This document shows positions 9,112 through 19,265 of a DNA stretch of 64,000 nt, one piece after another. The notes under the pieces are model-generated. The model saw only the letters and a program-made list of their open reading frames with translations. It made no database searches and was not told the DNA's origin. The position numbers were made by a program, and so were the translations under genes. How positions within the stretch are numbered: position 1 is the first letter of the stretch; each line of letters opens with the position of its first letter. Origin of the DNA: Alishewanella longhuensis (GTDB taxonomy: Bacteria > Pseudomonadota > Gammaproteobacteria > Enterobacterales > Alteromonadaceae). Location: contig NZ_BNAO01000010.1 in assembly GCF_014653435.1 (NCBI RefSeq), positions 1 to 64,000 on the forward strand. The letters run 5' to 3'.

Positions 9112-10520
9112 ACCAATTTGTCTGGATAATTGATGATGACAATTCGATCCGCTGGGTGCTGGAAAAAGCCCTTAGCCGAACCGATATCCAATGTGAGAGC
9201 TTTGCCTCAGCCGATCTGATGTTACAACGATTAGAGTATGAGCAACCCGCTGTAGTCGTATCGGATATTAGGATGCCAGGTACGGATGGTATGGCATTGT
9301 TAACCAAACTACAGCAACTTAGCCCTGACTTACCCGTCATTATTATGACCGCACATTCGGATTTAGATAGTGCCGTCAATGCCTTTAAACGGGGAGCCTT
9401 TGAATACCTCCCAAAGCCCTTCGACGTTAACGACGCAGTGTCGCTGATCAGCCGTGCGTTAGAGCACAGTAAGAATCAGCTGGCAAAACATCAACCCGCA
9501 CCTCAAGCGCTTAACCCGGAGATTATTGGTGAAGCACCCGCGATGCAGGAGGTATTTAGGGCTATAGGTCGTTTAGCCCGCTCAAGCATCAGTGTGCTAA
9601 TTAATGGTCAGTCTGGTACCGGTAAAGAGTTAGTTGCACGCGCTTTACATAAACATAGTCCTCGCTCTGAGCAACCCTTTATAGCGTTAAACATGGCGGC
9701 AATTCCTAAGGATTTGATTGAGTCTGAACTCTTTGGTCATGAAAAGGGCGCCTTTACCGGTGCTAATACACTGCGCAAAGGTCGTTTTGAACAAGCGGAT
9801 GGCGGCACACTATTTTTAGATGAAATTGGCGATATGCCGCTTGATGTGCAAACCCGCCTACTCAGAGTTTTGGCCGACGGCCAGTTTTATCGTGTCGGTG
9901 GCCACCAGGCCGTAAGTGTAGATGTGCGAATTATTGCCGCAACCCATCAGAACCTTGAGCAGCTATCGCAAGAGGGCAAGTTTCGCGAGGATTTATTTCA
10001 TCGCCTTAATGTTATTCGGGTGCATTTACCAACGTTAAAAGATCGCCGTCAGGACATTGCGAAATTAGCGAGGCATTTCTTAATCCAAGCGGCTACTGAG
10101 TTAAATGTGGAGGCTAAAACGCTAAGTAAAGAAGCGGAGCAATTTCTCACCCAACTAGATTGGCCCGGTAACGTCCGGCAATTGGAGAATACCTGCCGCT
10201 GGCTCACCGTCATGGCTAGTGGCAAACACATTGTGGTGGCGGATATGCCGCCTGAGTTATCCCAACCTACTAAAGTGATCAGCAACATTCCTGCCGACGC
10301 CTTTAATGGTAATTGGCAATCTTTATTAGCCATATGGGTGGATGAACGGCTAGCAGCGGGTGAAGATAATATTCTAGCTGAAGCGGCACCTGCGTTTGAG
10401 AAGGTGGTGTTAGAGCAAGCGTTACGCTATACCCATGGTCATAAACAAGAAGCGGCCCGCAAACTCGGTTGGGGCCGCAATACATTAACGCGTAAACTAA
10501 AAGAGCTCGGGGTCGATTAG
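9108..10520 (+). CDS. glnG: Nitrogen regulator NtrC, sigma-54 activator
   Basis: A 470-aa enhancer-binding protein. The receiver domain has acidic residues DDD at 9-11 and phosphoacceptor Asp53 in SDIRMPG. The central AAA+ domain has GQSGTGKE (Walker A), the sigma-54-contacting loop [16 protein letters not shown] (Walker B) and the arginine region [11 protein letters not shown]. The C-terminal Fis-type helix-turn-helix has [18 protein letters not shown]. Length and domain order are normal. It would act on the NtrC boxes at glnA and on its own operon. Confidence 0.97.
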   Translation: MNQFVWIIDDDNSIRWVLEKALSRTDIQCESFASADLMLQRLEYEQPAVVVSDIRMPGTDGMALLTKLQQLSPDLPVIIMTAHSDLDSAVNAFKRGAFEYLPKPFDVNDAVSLISRALEHSKNQLAKHQPAPQALNPEIIGEAPAMQEVFRAIGRLARSSISVLINGQSGTGKELVARALHKHSPRSEQPFIALNMAAIPKDLIESELFGHEKGAFTGANTLRKGRFEQADGGTLFLDEIGDMPLDVQTRLLRVLADGQFYRVGGHQAVSVDVRIIAATHQNLEQLSQEGKFREDLFHRLNVIRVHLPTLKDRRQDIAKLARHFLIQAATELNVEAKTLSKEAEQFLTQLDWPGNVRQLENTCRWLTVMASGKHIVVADMPPELSQPTKVISNIPADAFNGNWQSLLAIWVDERLAAGEDNILAEAAPAFEKVVLEQALRYTHGHKQEAARKLGWGRNTLTRKLKELGVD

Positions 10521-10542
10521 CCCCAGATCTTGGCAAAGTGCA

Positions 10543-11025
10543 TCAGCTATCCGCATTTTGCGGTTTGACTCGCCGCTCTTCCTTGGTGCGCTCAAACCGC
10601 GCCTTACCGCGTTGACTGTCGAGTTGCTGCCGCTGCTCATCTGTCAGCAGCTGCCGGATCTGATGCTGCAATTGCATAGCTTGCAATTGCCGCTCTAGTT
10701 GTCTGGCTTGTTTTTTCTCCAACAGTTCACGAGCACTCGTCATATCAAACTGTGGCGCATCCATCAGTGCTTGCCATGCCTGTCGATCTCTCGACTCTGC
10801 GGCGCGCTCCGGCCGATTTTGCCGTTGCGCGACCATTAGCTCTTTGATTGCGGTACGCTGCTCAGAGGTTAGATCTAATCGACTAAAGATTTTTTTATGC
10901 ATATAAGCTGGGTTATGCTGCTCGTGCGCTTTGAATTTGCGTTCATGTTTCATTTCATCTGCTACAGCAACACCGCTCAATGCAATCAGGGTACTTAAAG
11001 TAATTAGTAAGGTTTTCGCTTTCAT
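10543..11025 (-). CDS. CpxP/Spy-like periplasmic stress protein
   Basis: A 160-aa protein with a signal peptide (cut after AVADE) and two LTxxQ-type motifs, LDLTSEQRTAI and LLTDEQRQQL, in a highly charged helical body, as in the CpxP/Spy/CnrX family. CpxP proteins bind the CpxA sensor and keep it off, and Spy is a holdase chaperone. The divergent location next to cpxR favours the CpxP role. The start at 11025 follows GGAGAG; an upstream reading to 11085 would place an unlikely Cys-rich extension before the signal peptide. A CpxR box lies in the shared upstream region. Confidence 0.87.
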   Translation of the reverse strand: MKAKTLLITLSTLIALSGVAVADEMKHERKFKAHEQHNPAYMHKKIFSRLDLTSEQRTAIKELMVAQRQNRPERAAESRDRQAWQALMDAPQFDMTSARELLEKKQARQLERQLQAMQLQHQIRQLLTDEQRQQLDSQRGKARFERTKEERRVKPQNADS

Positions 11026-11092
11026 CGTCTGCTCTCCGCTGTTTTGACACTTACAGCTTAACGCCGCCAATGCAAAGCAACGCAAAGAGCAG

Positions 11093-11108
11093 GTAAAGAT
11101 TCTGTAAA
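11093..11108 (+). promoter_or_regulatory. CpxR box between cpxP and cpxR
   Basis: GTAAAGATTCTGTAAA: two GTAAA half-sites separated by 6 bases, within the known CpxR spacing. Weaker GCAAAG...GCAAAG copies sit just upstream (11072-11087). It lies 62 bp before cpxR and 68 bp before the divergent cpxP-like gene, suiting joint autoregulation. Confidence 0.75.
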
Positions 11109-11169
11109 GAGCCTGACAGCTAAAAACGGACAGCGTACACTTAAATTAGGTAATAATGAGGAAAGTAGC

Positions 11170-11880
11170 ATGCCAGATACCCCGCCAAAAATTCTTATGA
11201 TTGATGACGATACTGAACTTTGTCAGCTAGTTTCAGAATATCTGGCGCTCGATGGCTTTACTTTTGAAGCGGTACACGATGGCCAGACCGGTTTAGAGCG
11301 GGTGGCAAGTGCAGGAGCAGATCTGATCTTATTAGATGTTATGCTACCAAGACTGGACGGTCTTTCAGTATTAAAAGCTCTGCGTTCTGGTGCCTACTGC
11401 CCAGTGTTAATGTTGACGGCTCGTGGTGATGACATTGACCGTATTCTTGGCTTGGAGCTAGGTGCAGATGATTATCTGGCGAAACCCTTTAATCCCCGAG
11501 AGTTAGTGGCGCGCATTAAAGCGATCCTACGGCGGGTTGAACTGGCACAGCAAGAACCACAACAGACGGTGACTTTATTGAAAGTTAACGAAGTCGAACT
11601 CAATACACAAAATCGCCAGGTAAACTGTTGCGGCAATTTAGTGACTCTTACCGCAACTGAATTTCAGTTACTGGAGTTATTAATGCGACGCGCCGGTGAA
11701 GTACTTAGTAAAGAAGAACTTAGTAAAAGCGTGCTTGGCCGCCGTTTACAAATGTATGACCGTAGTTTAGATATGCACATTAGTAATATCCGTAAAAAGT
11801 TAGGGGTATTTAGTCCAATAGAAAAAATCCAGACACTGCGTGGTAGTGGGTATTTGTTTTTAACCGGGACAGAGGCATGA
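11170..11880 (+). CDS. cpxR: Envelope stress response regulator CpxR
   Basis: A 236-aa OmpR-family regulator. The receiver domain has DDD near residues 12-14, phosphoacceptor Asp56 in LLDVMLP and the conserved Lys in LAKPFNPRE. The C-terminal winged helix has TATEFQLLELLMRRAGEVLSK and the MYDRSLDMHISNIRKKLG recognition region, which closely follow CpxR. It is translationally coupled to cpxA by a 4-base overlap and should activate envelope quality-control genes, including the divergent cpxP-like gene. Confidence 0.94.
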   Translation: MPDTPPKILMIDDDTELCQLVSEYLALDGFTFEAVHDGQTGLERVASAGADLILLDVMLPRLDGLSVLKALRSGAYCPVLMLTARGDDIDRILGLELGADDYLAKPFNPRELVARIKAILRRVELAQQEPQQTVTLLKVNEVELNTQNRQVNCCGNLVTLTATEFQLLELLMRRAGEVLSKEELSKSVLGRRLQMYDRSLDMHISNIRKKLGVFSPIEKIQTLRGSGYLFLTGTEA

Positions 11881-13274
11881 AGTTACATTGGCTAAACCCA
11901 GTTAACTCACTGGCCGGTCGCATCTTCATTGGGTTTTGGCTGGTATTATTACTTACCGTTACCTTAACACTATTGCTAAGTCGACAATTAATTGAAGATA
12001 CCGAAATTCGCCGCTTGCCGCCGCCTCTAGTGGCACAAATTCAGCAAGAGGTGAATCAACTGAGCCAAAGTACTTCCGTATCACAGCTACTAGTGCGGCT
12101 AAAGCACCCAGAAAACTCCCGCTGGGTAGTGATTGATGTGCAACAAAACACTCTGCTAACCCCCGATGTGCTACCCAGAAATTTTAATAAAAACTGGCTA
12201 ATTGAGCTAAACCAGCTCAACAGGCCCCGGTTACTGCGTCATAATAATAGCCATCTGGCAGGACCTTTTATGCTGGCTATTGCTGGCGAGCAACTCGCAC
12301 TCTATCAGCAACGACAACGTCCAGCCCAACCCTGGTGGCGCTTAAGTAGCTTGTCAGAGCCCATCTTAATACTATTGCTACTACTTACCTCTGCCACAGC
12401 GAGTTTTATCCTGGCTATTTCGATTTCCAGACCATTACGTGAACTGGTGCAACAAAACCTGCTGTTTGCCGCAGGTAAATTGGATAGCAGAGTGCCTAAC
12501 TTAGCGCGGCGTAAAGACGAGTTGGGGCAACTGGGCCGTAGCTTTAATACTATGGCCGAACGCATTAGTGCCCTGCTACAAAACCAGCAGCGCTTGATGC
12601 GTGATATTTCACACGAGCTAAGGTCGCCACTAGCTCGAGCACAACTGGCTCTTGGCTTAACAGAGCGCCAGCAAGACCTGCAGCAATTGCCCAGACTCAA
12701 AAACGAGTTAGAACGACTCGATTTAATGTTAGACGAACTATTAACTTATAGCCGTCTTGATGCTGGTCAATACCAGTTAGAGCTACATGCTTGTGATCTT
12801 GTCGCTCTAACTGAAGAGGTGATCAGCATCAATCAATTAGACGCAGACACCAGAGGCCAGCGCATTACTTTACAGGCACCAAGACAAGTATGGCTGGAAG
12901 CTGATAGCCGCTTACTGGGCAGAGCTATCGAAAATATTTTACGCAATGCCTTAAAATACAGCCCAGCTAATAGCAAAATCGAATGCATCATTATGGTGCA
13001 CCAACAGGCGCTCTGCCTTAGTATTCGCGACTATGGTCCGGGCATTCCCACTACGCTACTGGATAATGTTTTTCTGCCGTTTTATCGGGTAAGTGACAGT
13101 CGCACTGGTAGCACCGGAGGTACCGGTTTAGGTCTGGCTATAGTAGCGCAAATAATTCGACAGCATCAGGGAGAGGTAGTTGCCATTTTACCTACTGGCG
13201 GTGGACTTCAAGTCAATGTTACACTTCCACTGCCATCACTGTCATTTTACACACAACCAGAGCCACTACACTGA
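11877..13274 (+). CDS. cpxA: Envelope stress sensor kinase CpxA
   Basis: A 465-aa inner-membrane histidine kinase. A transmembrane segment (about 17-38) and a second one (about 160-180) bracket a periplasmic sensor domain. Then come a HAMP linker, the phosphoacceptor motif RDISHELRSPLARAQLALGL and an ATPase domain with NILRNALKYSP, DYGPGIP and GGTGLGLAIV. It responds to misfolded envelope proteins and phosphorylates CpxR. Only 4 bases separate its stop from pldB, so the three genes are probably one operon. Confidence 0.93.
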   Translation: MKLHWLNPVNSLAGRIFIGFWLVLLLTVTLTLLLSRQLIEDTEIRRLPPPLVAQIQQEVNQLSQSTSVSQLLVRLKHPENSRWVVIDVQQNTLLTPDVLPRNFNKNWLIELNQLNRPRLLRHNNSHLAGPFMLAIAGEQLALYQQRQRPAQPWWRLSSLSEPILILLLLLTSATASFILAISISRPLRELVQQNLLFAAGKLDSRVPNLARRKDELGQLGRSFNTMAERISALLQNQQRLMRDISHELRSPLARAQLALGLTERQQDLQQLPRLKNELERLDLMLDELLTYSRLDAGQYQLELHACDLVALTEEVISINQLDADTRGQRITLQAPRQVWLEADSRLLGRAIENILRNALKYSPANSKIECIIMVHQQALCLSIRDYGPGIPTTLLDNVFLPFYRVSDSRTGSTGGTGLGLAIVAQIIRQHQGEVVAILPTGGGLQVNVTLPLPSLSFYTQPEPLH

Positions 13275-13278
13275 ACTC

Positions 13279-14295
13279 ATGTCTGAACCCATCTTTCCCA
13301 CCATTCAGCAACTTTGCGCTGAGTCACAGTTAACCGAACATTGGTCTGAAGTACTGCTCCCCTTTTGGCGACAACTGCAGCATGAACAATTTAGCGGTGT
13401 CGCCGGGGTGCCCATTCACTACACCTATTGCCACACTCCTGGAGCAAATCGGGTTTGGGTGATTAGTAGCGGCCGTATAGAGACAGCAATAAAATACACA
13501 GAGCTTATCTACGAGCTGAGTCAGGCTGGATATAGTGTTTTTATTTTAGATCATCGTGGCCAAGGTCGGTCCGGCCGCATGCTACACGATACCCAGTTAG
13601 GCTATGTCGCCGATTTTCAAGACTATCAGCATGACCTGGTCACCTTTTTACGTGATGTCGTTAAACCGGCAGGGTATCAACAACATATATTATTAGCTCA
13701 TTCCATGGGGGCAGCCATCGGCGCCGCTTTATTAACGCAGCCTAGATGGCAAGAGTGGCACCAGTTTTTCCATGCCGCTGTGCTATGCTCCCCAATGTTT
13801 GGTATCTATACCGGAGTTATCCCCGCGTGGCTGGCAGAGCCCACTGCCCTTTTGTATTGCCGCGTTATCCGCACTTTAGCGCCACAGCAACAGCGTTACT
13901 TTCCCAGCCAACTAGCCTACCGCGATAAGCCGTTTCTGGAAAATGAGCTGACGGGCAGTGCTGCACGTTATCAAGCACTTAGAAATTGTTATCAAACGGA
14001 ACCGCAACTGCAGCTTGGTGGTGTAACGTGCCAATGGTTGCAACAAGCAATTCTTGCTATGCGTGAATTGCAGCGTCATGCCAGACACTGCCAAACACCA
14101 ATACTGATGCTGCAAAGCACCGAGGATAAAGTAGTCGCCAATAAAGCACAGCAGCGCTGGTTTGCGCAATTGGCCGCTGATTTACCAAAGCAGCTAGTTG
14201 CGCTGCCTGGTGCCAGGCATGAAATTCTGATGGAGCAGGATTTCCTGCGTATCGCTGCCTTTTCAGCGATTAACCAATTCCTTAGCCGTTGCTAA
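13279..14295 (+). CDS. pldB: Lysophospholipase L2, alpha/beta hydrolase
   Basis: A 338-aa hydrolase matching PldB in its landmark segments: [29 protein letters not shown] and the nucleophile elbow [12 protein letters not shown] late His (GARHEI) and an Asp (STEDKVV) complete a plausible triad. PldB removes the remaining acyl chain from lysophospholipids at the inner membrane. The start at 13279 is immediately after cpxA; a longer reading from 13180 would overlap cpxA by almost 100 bases. Co-transcription with cpxRA would link lipid repair to envelope stress (inference). The 3' end overlaps trmL by 4 bases, tail to tail. Confidence 0.9.
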   Translation: MSEPIFPTIQQLCAESQLTEHWSEVLLPFWRQLQHEQFSGVAGVPIHYTYCHTPGANRVWVISSGRIETAIKYTELIYELSQAGYSVFILDHRGQGRSGRMLHDTQLGYVADFQDYQHDLVTFLRDVVKPAGYQQHILLAHSMGAAIGAALLTQPRWQEWHQFFHAAVLCSPMFGIYTGVIPAWLAEPTALLYCRVIRTLAPQQQRYFPSQLAYRDKPFLENELTGSAARYQALRNCYQTEPQLQLGGVTCQWLQQAILAMRELQRHARHCQTPILMLQSTEDKVVANKAQQRWFAQLAADLPKQLVALPGARHEILMEQDFLRIAAFSAINQFLSRC

Positions 14296-14756
14296 ACGCC
14301 ACCGGGGCAACCTAACTGCCGCCAGGCCTCGTAGCTTACAATCGCCACACTATTGGCTAAATTTAAACTACGCGCATCGGGCTGCATCGGAATACGGATT
14401 TTTTGCGCTGCTGGCAAAGCGTCTCTGACGCTGTCAGGCAAACCAGAGGTCTCTGAACCAAATAACAAAACATCACCAGCCTGATACTGCACCTGATGGT
14501 AAAACTGCTGCCCCTTGGTAGTGACTGCAAAAATACGCCGCCCCTGCATCGCTATAGCAAATTGCTGATAATTGGCATAGCGAGTCACCCGAGCCAAATC
14601 ATGGTAATCCAGACCGGCCCGACGTAACTTCTTCTCTTCGAAGTCAAAGCCCATAGGCTCAATGATATGCAGCTGGCAACCATTATTTGCCACCAACCGT
14701 ATAATGTTACCGGTATTGGGTGCGATACGCGGTTCGAACAACGCAACATGAAACAT
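14292..14756 (-). CDS. trmL: tRNA (cytidine/uridine-2'-O-)-methyltransferase TrmL
   Basis: A 154-aa SPOUT-family enzyme that 2'-O-methylates the wobble base of tRNA-Leu isoacceptors. The start [21 protein letters not shown] is the classic TrmL N-terminus. Later motifs are [11 protein letters not shown] and [19 protein letters not shown], which form the SAM-binding trefoil knot. The start at 14756 follows TAAAGG; a longer frame to 14813 lacks support. Confidence 0.95.
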   Translation of the reverse strand: MFHVALFEPRIAPNTGNIIRLVANNGCQLHIIEPMGFDFEEKKLRRAGLDYHDLARVTRYANYQQFAIAMQGRRIFAVTTKGQQFYHQVQYQAGDVLLFGSETSGLPDSVRDALPAAQKIRIPMQPDARSLNLANSVAIVSYEAWRQLGCPGGV

Positions 14757-14922
14757 AATAAAAACCTTTAGAAAATACCCGCGCAAATGTACTATTGGCA
14801 ACGCGACTTGCAAAGCGCTTTGTAGTAAATCACGCCGATATTTTTGCTAAAGCAGCTGTACCCGCAGCTTAAAAGCATCTATAGTCAAAGTTGGTCAGAA
14901 ATTAGTCAGGAGTAGTTTCGTA

Positions 14923-16806
14923 ATGGCCCAACATTTTGGATTGCTCTTTACCGTGGCGCTATTGTCTGCGCCTCCAGCTTTTGCCAACAGTAAAACCTTT
15001 GTTGAGGGCGCTTTCTTATTTACCTCGATCATACTTTGCCTGGTCATATTAGCGCTATCGTTAGCCTTATATAGCTTAGGCAGGAGACAACAAAAGCTGC
15101 AACGGTTGCGAGCTAGCTTTAACGAGCTATTGTCTGAAACTCAGGGAGTTATCGCCGTCCTTGACCGTAATTTGAGCCTGCAAAATGGCAGCAGCTCGCT
15201 AAAACGCTTTCTAAAACATGAGGAAAGCACCACTGTATCTGCCCCCCTTAATCTGTTTGCTGACGCAACGGCCAATGAATCCATAAACTACAGAATTAAG
15301 CATCATCTTCGTACTGATGGCAGTTGGAACGGTACAGCCTGGCTTTATAACGGCCAGAGCAGTGAAGCTTTTCAACTGAGTATCCAGGCTATTCAACCGG
15401 ACAAACTGCGCGCACCGGTCTACTTACTTTACGGGCAAAACATTAGCCAATTACGCAGAGAAAATGAGCAACAATTGCAACAGCAGCTGCGTGATAGCGA
15501 TACGTTATTACCTAATAAAAAGCTGTTTGAAGAACATCTCAGCATGACGATACAAAGCTGCGATGATCATTACCCTGCTACCGCGGTGATGTACATTCAG
15601 CTCACACCGATATTTCCTGAATACCCCGTAGCAGCGCCACCAGACTTTAACCAGTTAGCGATGCAGGTTGCTATTCGCTTACAGCAAGCATTGCCTTTTA
15701 AAGTATTACTTGCGCGTTATCAGCATGATGCGTTCACGGTATTGGTTCCCCCACACCTATGTAATGAAAACAGCACTATTTATGTTAATCAGCTTGCGCA
15801 CAAAGTTCTTGCTTGCTTCGACCAACAAGAGGCCGACAATCTAAGCCGCGCACTGAACGTGTTTATTGGCATTAGTATCAGCCCAAATGATGGTCTGGAT
15901 GCTGAATCTATAATAAAAAGCGCAGAAAAAGCCGCAGAAAAAGCCGCAGTACAAGGCAAAAATAGCCTTTGCTTTGCCGATAGCGCCAGTCAATTCCAAG
16001 CACCCGATTATCTGGCACTGGAAGCTGAATTGGAGCGCAGTGCTAAACAAGGAGAATTTGAAGTTTACTATCAACCTCAAATGAGTATTAGCAGTAACCG
16101 TATCATTGGGTTTGAAGCCCTGCTGCGCTGGCCAAGCCCGTTTCGAGGCATGTTACCACCTCCAACCTTTATGCCTCTGGTTGAAGAAACAGGATTGATT
16201 ATTCGTCTAGACCGGCTTGTCTTCCGTAAAGCTTGTGAGCAGGTAAAATTATGGCAAAAAGAAGGGCTGATGCGCGGCAGGCTCGCGCTGAATATTTCTA
16301 ATCAGCAGTTTGAACAAGCTGACTTTCTAAGCTTTATGGCTACCGTGCTGGAGGAGCATGAGGTTAATGCGCACTTATTTGAACTGGAACTACCTGAAAG
16401 CATTTTTAACCACCCAACGATTTGGTTACGTGAGCGATTACATAGTTTGGTTAGGATGGGTTTTAAGCTGATACTGGACAATTTTGGCGAGGGCATCGCA
16501 TCACTGACACAGCTTAGGCAGTATCCTTTACATGGGGTAAAACTGTCATCATCGTTGACAAAGGCGATAGATCAACAGGAACAGCAGCGGAACATTTGTG
16601 CAACCTTAATCAGATTAACGGGGTACCTTGAGCTTAATGTGGCCGCAACTAATATTGAAACTGAAAAGCAGGCTTACTTACTACACATCATGGGGTGCGA
16701 CAGCCAACAAGGCTATCATTTCAGTAAAGCGGTGCCAGCGTCAGAGATTGGTAGACTATTATTACGAGAGGCCAGTTTACTCAAGATCAAAGCTGTAAAC
16801 GAATAA
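14923..16806 (+). CDS. Membrane GGDEF-EAL protein with degenerate catalytic motifs
   Basis: A 627-aa protein: signal-like N-terminus, a transmembrane helix (about residues 30-50), a PAS-like region (60-180), a GGDEF-fold domain (about 190-345) and an EAL-fold domain (about 365-620). The GGDEF signature is replaced by YQHDAF, so cyclase activity is unlikely. In the EAL domain EALLRW and LNIS are kept, but the metal-binding DDFG reads DNFG, the KxD element reads KLSSS and the AEGVE glutamate reads AATNIE. Phosphodiesterase activity is therefore doubtful. It may sense c-di-GMP or regulate RNA turnover as CsrD does, but no specific assignment is justified. A strong hairpin overlaps its stop codon. 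Confidence 0.85.
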   Translation: MAQHFGLLFTVALLSAPPAFANSKTFVEGAFLFTSIILCLVILALSLALYSLGRRQQKLQRLRASFNELLSETQGVIAVLDRNLSLQNGSSSLKRFLKHEESTTVSAPLNLFADATANESINYRIKHHLRTDGSWNGTAWLYNGQSSEAFQLSIQAIQPDKLRAPVYLLYGQNISQLRRENEQQLQQQLRDSDTLLPNKKLFEEHLSMTIQSCDDHYPATAVMYIQLTPIFPEYPVAAPPDFNQLAMQVAIRLQQALPFKVLLARYQHDAFTVLVPPHLCNENSTIYVNQLAHKVLACFDQQEADNLSRALNVFIGISISPNDGLDAESIIKSAEKAAEKAAVQGKNSLCFADSASQFQAPDYLALEAELERSAKQGEFEVYYQPQMSISSNRIIGFEALLRWPSPFRGMLPPPTFMPLVEETGLIIRLDRLVFRKACEQVKLWQKEGLMRGRLALNISNQQFEQADFLSFMATVLEEHEVNAHLFELELPESIFNHPTIWLRERLHSLVRMGFKLILDNFGEGIASLTQLRQYPLHGVKLSSSLTKAIDQQEQQRNICATLIRLTGYLELNVAATNIETEKQAYLLHIMGCDSQQGYHFSKAVPASEIGRLLLREASLLKIKAVNE

Positions 16807-16830
16807 TGGCGCCTATAGCGCCATTATTCG
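16800..16830. terminator. Strong hairpin between the GGDEF-EAL gene and gpsA
   Basis: A 13-bp perfect stem (16800-16812 with 16818-16830, CGAATAATGGCGC arm) around loop CTATA. It lies between convergent genes and contains the stop codon of the upstream gene. The T-tract is poor, so it may act bidirectionally or as a 3'-end stabiliser. Confidence 0.65.
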
Positions 16831-16848
16831 TTAAAACATAACGCAACC

Positions 16849-17859
16849 TTAGGTTGCTTCATCCTTGCGCTCTCGACCAAGCAGGTCCTGAGCCGCTAAG
16901 CGGACATTTTTACCCTGGTAGAGCACCTGAAAGATTTGCTCGCTAATGGGCATCTCTACACCAACTCGCTGTGCTAAGTTAAACACTTCTTTGGCGTTTC
17001 GATACCCCTCAACCACCTGACCTATGGTTTGCATTGCCTCGTCGACTGCTTTACCTTGTCCCAACAGCAAACCAAAGCGACGATTCCTTGATTGATTATC
17101 GGTACAAGTTAACACCAGATCGCCCAATCCAGCCATCCCCATAAAGGTATCCTTTTGAGCTCCCAGCGCGCACCCCAAACGGCACATCTCGGCTAAACCG
17201 CGAGTAATAAGTGCGGTACGGGCATTAGCACCAAAACCAATACCATCGGCCATGCCGGCACCTATGGCGATCACGTTTTTCACTGCACCACCAAGCTGCA
17301 CGCCAATAAAGTCAGGATTGGTATAAACCCGAAAGCTCTTTGCGCAATGGAGTAAATCAGAAAGCTGCTGAATAAACTCTGGATCCGTTGACGATAACGA
17401 AATGGCTGTTGGTAACCCTGCCGCCATCTCTTTAGCAAAAGTAGGCCCGGATAATACAGCCAAAGACACCTGGTTTCCTAAGATGTCCGTTGCCACATCC
17501 TGCAATAAACGGCCAGTTTCAGGCTCTAAACCTTTAGTTGCCCACGCTATTCTGGCATTTGTTGCTAATAACGGTTTAAGTTGGTGTAGCGTTTCCGCAA
17601 AAGCATGGCTAGGCACCACGACCAAAATGTCACGACTGGCTTGCACTGCTGCAGCCAGGTCTGCCGTTAATTGCAAAGTGGGAGGTAATTTAGTATCAGG
17701 TAAATATTTCTGGTTAACACCTTGTTGTTGCATTAAGGCTATCTCAGCCTCATTTCGCCCCCAAAGTGTTATGACATTACCGTTTCTTGCTAAACAAATA
17801 GCCAGCGCAGTGCCATAAGACCCTGCGCCTAAAACGGTTATTGCAGATGGCTGCAACAT
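16849..17859 (-). CDS. gpsA: Glycerol-3-phosphate dehydrogenase [NAD(P)+]
   Basis: A 336-aa cytoplasmic enzyme reducing dihydroxyacetone phosphate to sn-glycerol-3-phosphate for phospholipid synthesis. The Rossmann motif [12 protein letters not shown] opens the protein. [35 protein letters not shown] (catalytic Lys) and [20 protein letters not shown] follow. The start ATG directly abuts the secB stop, in the conserved secB-gpsA order. Confidence 0.97.
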   Translation of the reverse strand: MLQPSAITVLGAGSYGTALAICLARNGNVITLWGRNEAEIALMQQQGVNQKYLPDTKLPPTLQLTADLAAAVQASRDILVVVPSHAFAETLHQLKPLLATNARIAWATKGLEPETGRLLQDVATDILGNQVSLAVLSGPTFAKEMAAGLPTAISLSSTDPEFIQQLSDLLHCAKSFRVYTNPDFIGVQLGGAVKNVIAIGAGMADGIGFGANARTALITRGLAEMCRLGCALGAQKDTFMGMAGLGDLVLTCTDNQSRNRRFGLLLGQGKAVDEAMQTIGQVVEGYRNAKEVFNLAQRVGVEMPISEQIFQVLYQGKNVRLAAQDLLGRERKDEAT

Positions 17860-18348
17860 TTATGCGTTCAGCTGCTGAGTTTCGCCCTGACGTTGCTGTA
17901 AGTACTGAGCAAACAGCGCGTCAAAATTTACTGGCGCCAGGTTTAACTGTGGGAAAGTACCACGATTAACCAGACTGGACACCGCTTCGCGAGCATACGG
18001 GAACAAAATATTCGGGCAAAATGCAGCTAGCATATGCGCCATCTGTGTTTCTTCTAACTGACCGATAGAGAAAATACCTGCCTGTTGCACTTCACATAAA
18101 AACGCTGTCTCTTCGCCTACAGTGGTTGTTACCGTTAATGACAAGATGACCTGATAAATATTCTCATCGATTTTTTCACTACGGGTGTCTAAATCTAACT
18201 TAACTTCTGGCTTCCACTCTTTCCGAAAAATAGCAGGGGCATTAGGCGCTTCGAAAGAAATATCCTTCACAAAAATACGCTGAATTGCAAATTGTAAACC
18301 TTGCTCAGCCTGCTCCGCTGCTACGCCATTTGCTTGTTGTTCTGCCAT
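17860..18348 (-). CDS. secB: Protein-export chaperone SecB
   Basis: A 162-aa tetrameric chaperone that holds preproteins unfolded and delivers them to SecA. Diagnostic segments are [66 protein letters not shown]. It lies between grxC and gpsA in a tight operon. Length and sequence are typical. Confidence 0.98.
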   Translation of the reverse strand: MAEQQANGVAAEQAEQGLQFAIQRIFVKDISFEAPNAPAIFRKEWKPEVKLDLDTRSEKIDENIYQVILSLTVTTTVGEETAFLCEVQQAGIFSIGQLEETQMAHMLAAFCPNILFPYAREAVSSLVNRGTFPQLNLAPVNFDALFAQYLQQRQGETQQLNA

Positions 18349-18366
18349 GATAAATCCTATTTTGAA

Positions 18367-18624
18367 TTATGCTTGTAATAAAGGGTCAAGTTTGCCAGCG
18401 GCATCGAGTGCGAGAATATCATCGCAGCCACCCAAGTGTTGCTCATTCACAAAAACCTGTGGCACCGTAGTACGGCCGCCAGCGCGTTTAATCATTTCAT
18501 CGCGCCGCTCGGGTTGCAAATCAATACGTACTTCCTGATAAGCTACCTGCTTTTCGCGCAGCAAACCAATAGCACGCACACAATAAGGACAATATGCCTT
18601 AGTGTAAATAGTGACTTCAGCCAT
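18367..18624 (-). CDS. grxC: Glutaredoxin 3
   Basis: An 85-aa thiol-disulfide oxidoreductase. The redox motif is CPYC in YTKAYCPYCVRA, with the TVPQVFVN cis-proline loop and GGCDD glutathione-binding segment. It reduces disulfides and mixed glutathione disulfides in the cytoplasm. The start at 18624 is set by AGAGGT 6-11 bases upstream; a longer frame to 18669 runs into the rhodanese gene. It is part of the rhodanese-grxC-secB-gpsA operon. Confidence 0.96.
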   Translation of the reverse strand: MAEVTIYTKAYCPYCVRAIGLLREKQVAYQEVRIDLQPERRDEMIKRAGGRTTVPQVFVNEQHLGGCDDILALDAAGKLDPLLQA

Positions 18625-18626
18625 TA

Positions 18627-19061
18627 TTACCTCTTTGTTTTCACTACTGGCAGGCTGGCACCGGTCCATGCCCCCATACCACCTTGTAAAATTGAGACTT
18701 TTGTAAAGCCTTGTTTAGCCAAAGACGCTGCCGCTTTGCTGGCACTCATACCCGCCTGACATACTACAATAATGGGAGCATCTTTTTGCTTTTCAAGGCC
18801 TGCCAATTTTTGGCTATCAATTTCTGCCTGCTTAATATTTTTCGCATCTGTGATATGACCTTTGCGGAAATCATCTTCGCTACGAATATCCACAACTACC
18901 GCATTTTCACGGTTCACCAATAAGGTTAATTGCGTTGGCGAAATAGCTTTAATCGAAGAAAACATCGACTTTAACCAACTACCCACAATCAATAGAAATA
19001 ATACAACCCAGATCCCACTTAACAAAGGATGGTTGCCGAGAAATTCGATAAATTGACTCAT
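18627..19061 (-). CDS. Membrane-anchored rhodanese-like protein (YibN type)
   Basis: A 144-aa protein: one N-terminal transmembrane helix (about residues 15-32) and a single rhodanese domain with the active-site Cys in VVCQAGMSASKAA. This matches E. coli YibN in size, topology and position upstream of grxC-secB-gpsA. The domain transfers sulfane sulfur or acts in a redox role at the inner membrane; the physiological substrate is unsettled. Confidence 0.9.
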   Translation of the reverse strand: MSQFIEFLGNHPLLSGIWVVLFLLIVGSWLKSMFSSIKAISPTQLTLLVNRENAVVVDIRSEDDFRKGHITDAKNIKQAEIDSQKLAGLEKQKDAPIIVVCQAGMSASKAAASLAKQGFTKVSILQGGMGAWTGASLPVVKTKR

Positions 19062-19265
19062 AACTGCCTATTCTCAGATTTAAAATTAAAACAGCGCTGA
19101 GTATACCGATTTTGAACCAGATCGACATCTAAAAAAGTAAGCCTATCTACTATAAGCCGCTTACGAAGCACGAATCATTGCTGGAGAAATAACAAAAAAA
19201 CGGTAAGATACTAACCTCAACCTTTTCAGCTGTTTCTTGCTTACAGACTTGTTTACGGAGATGTT

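Noticed and set aside
9068-10536. Antisense frames over ntrC (for example 9068-9379 and 10049-10333)
   Set aside because: They mirror a strongly conserved coding gene and have no supporting signals of their own.
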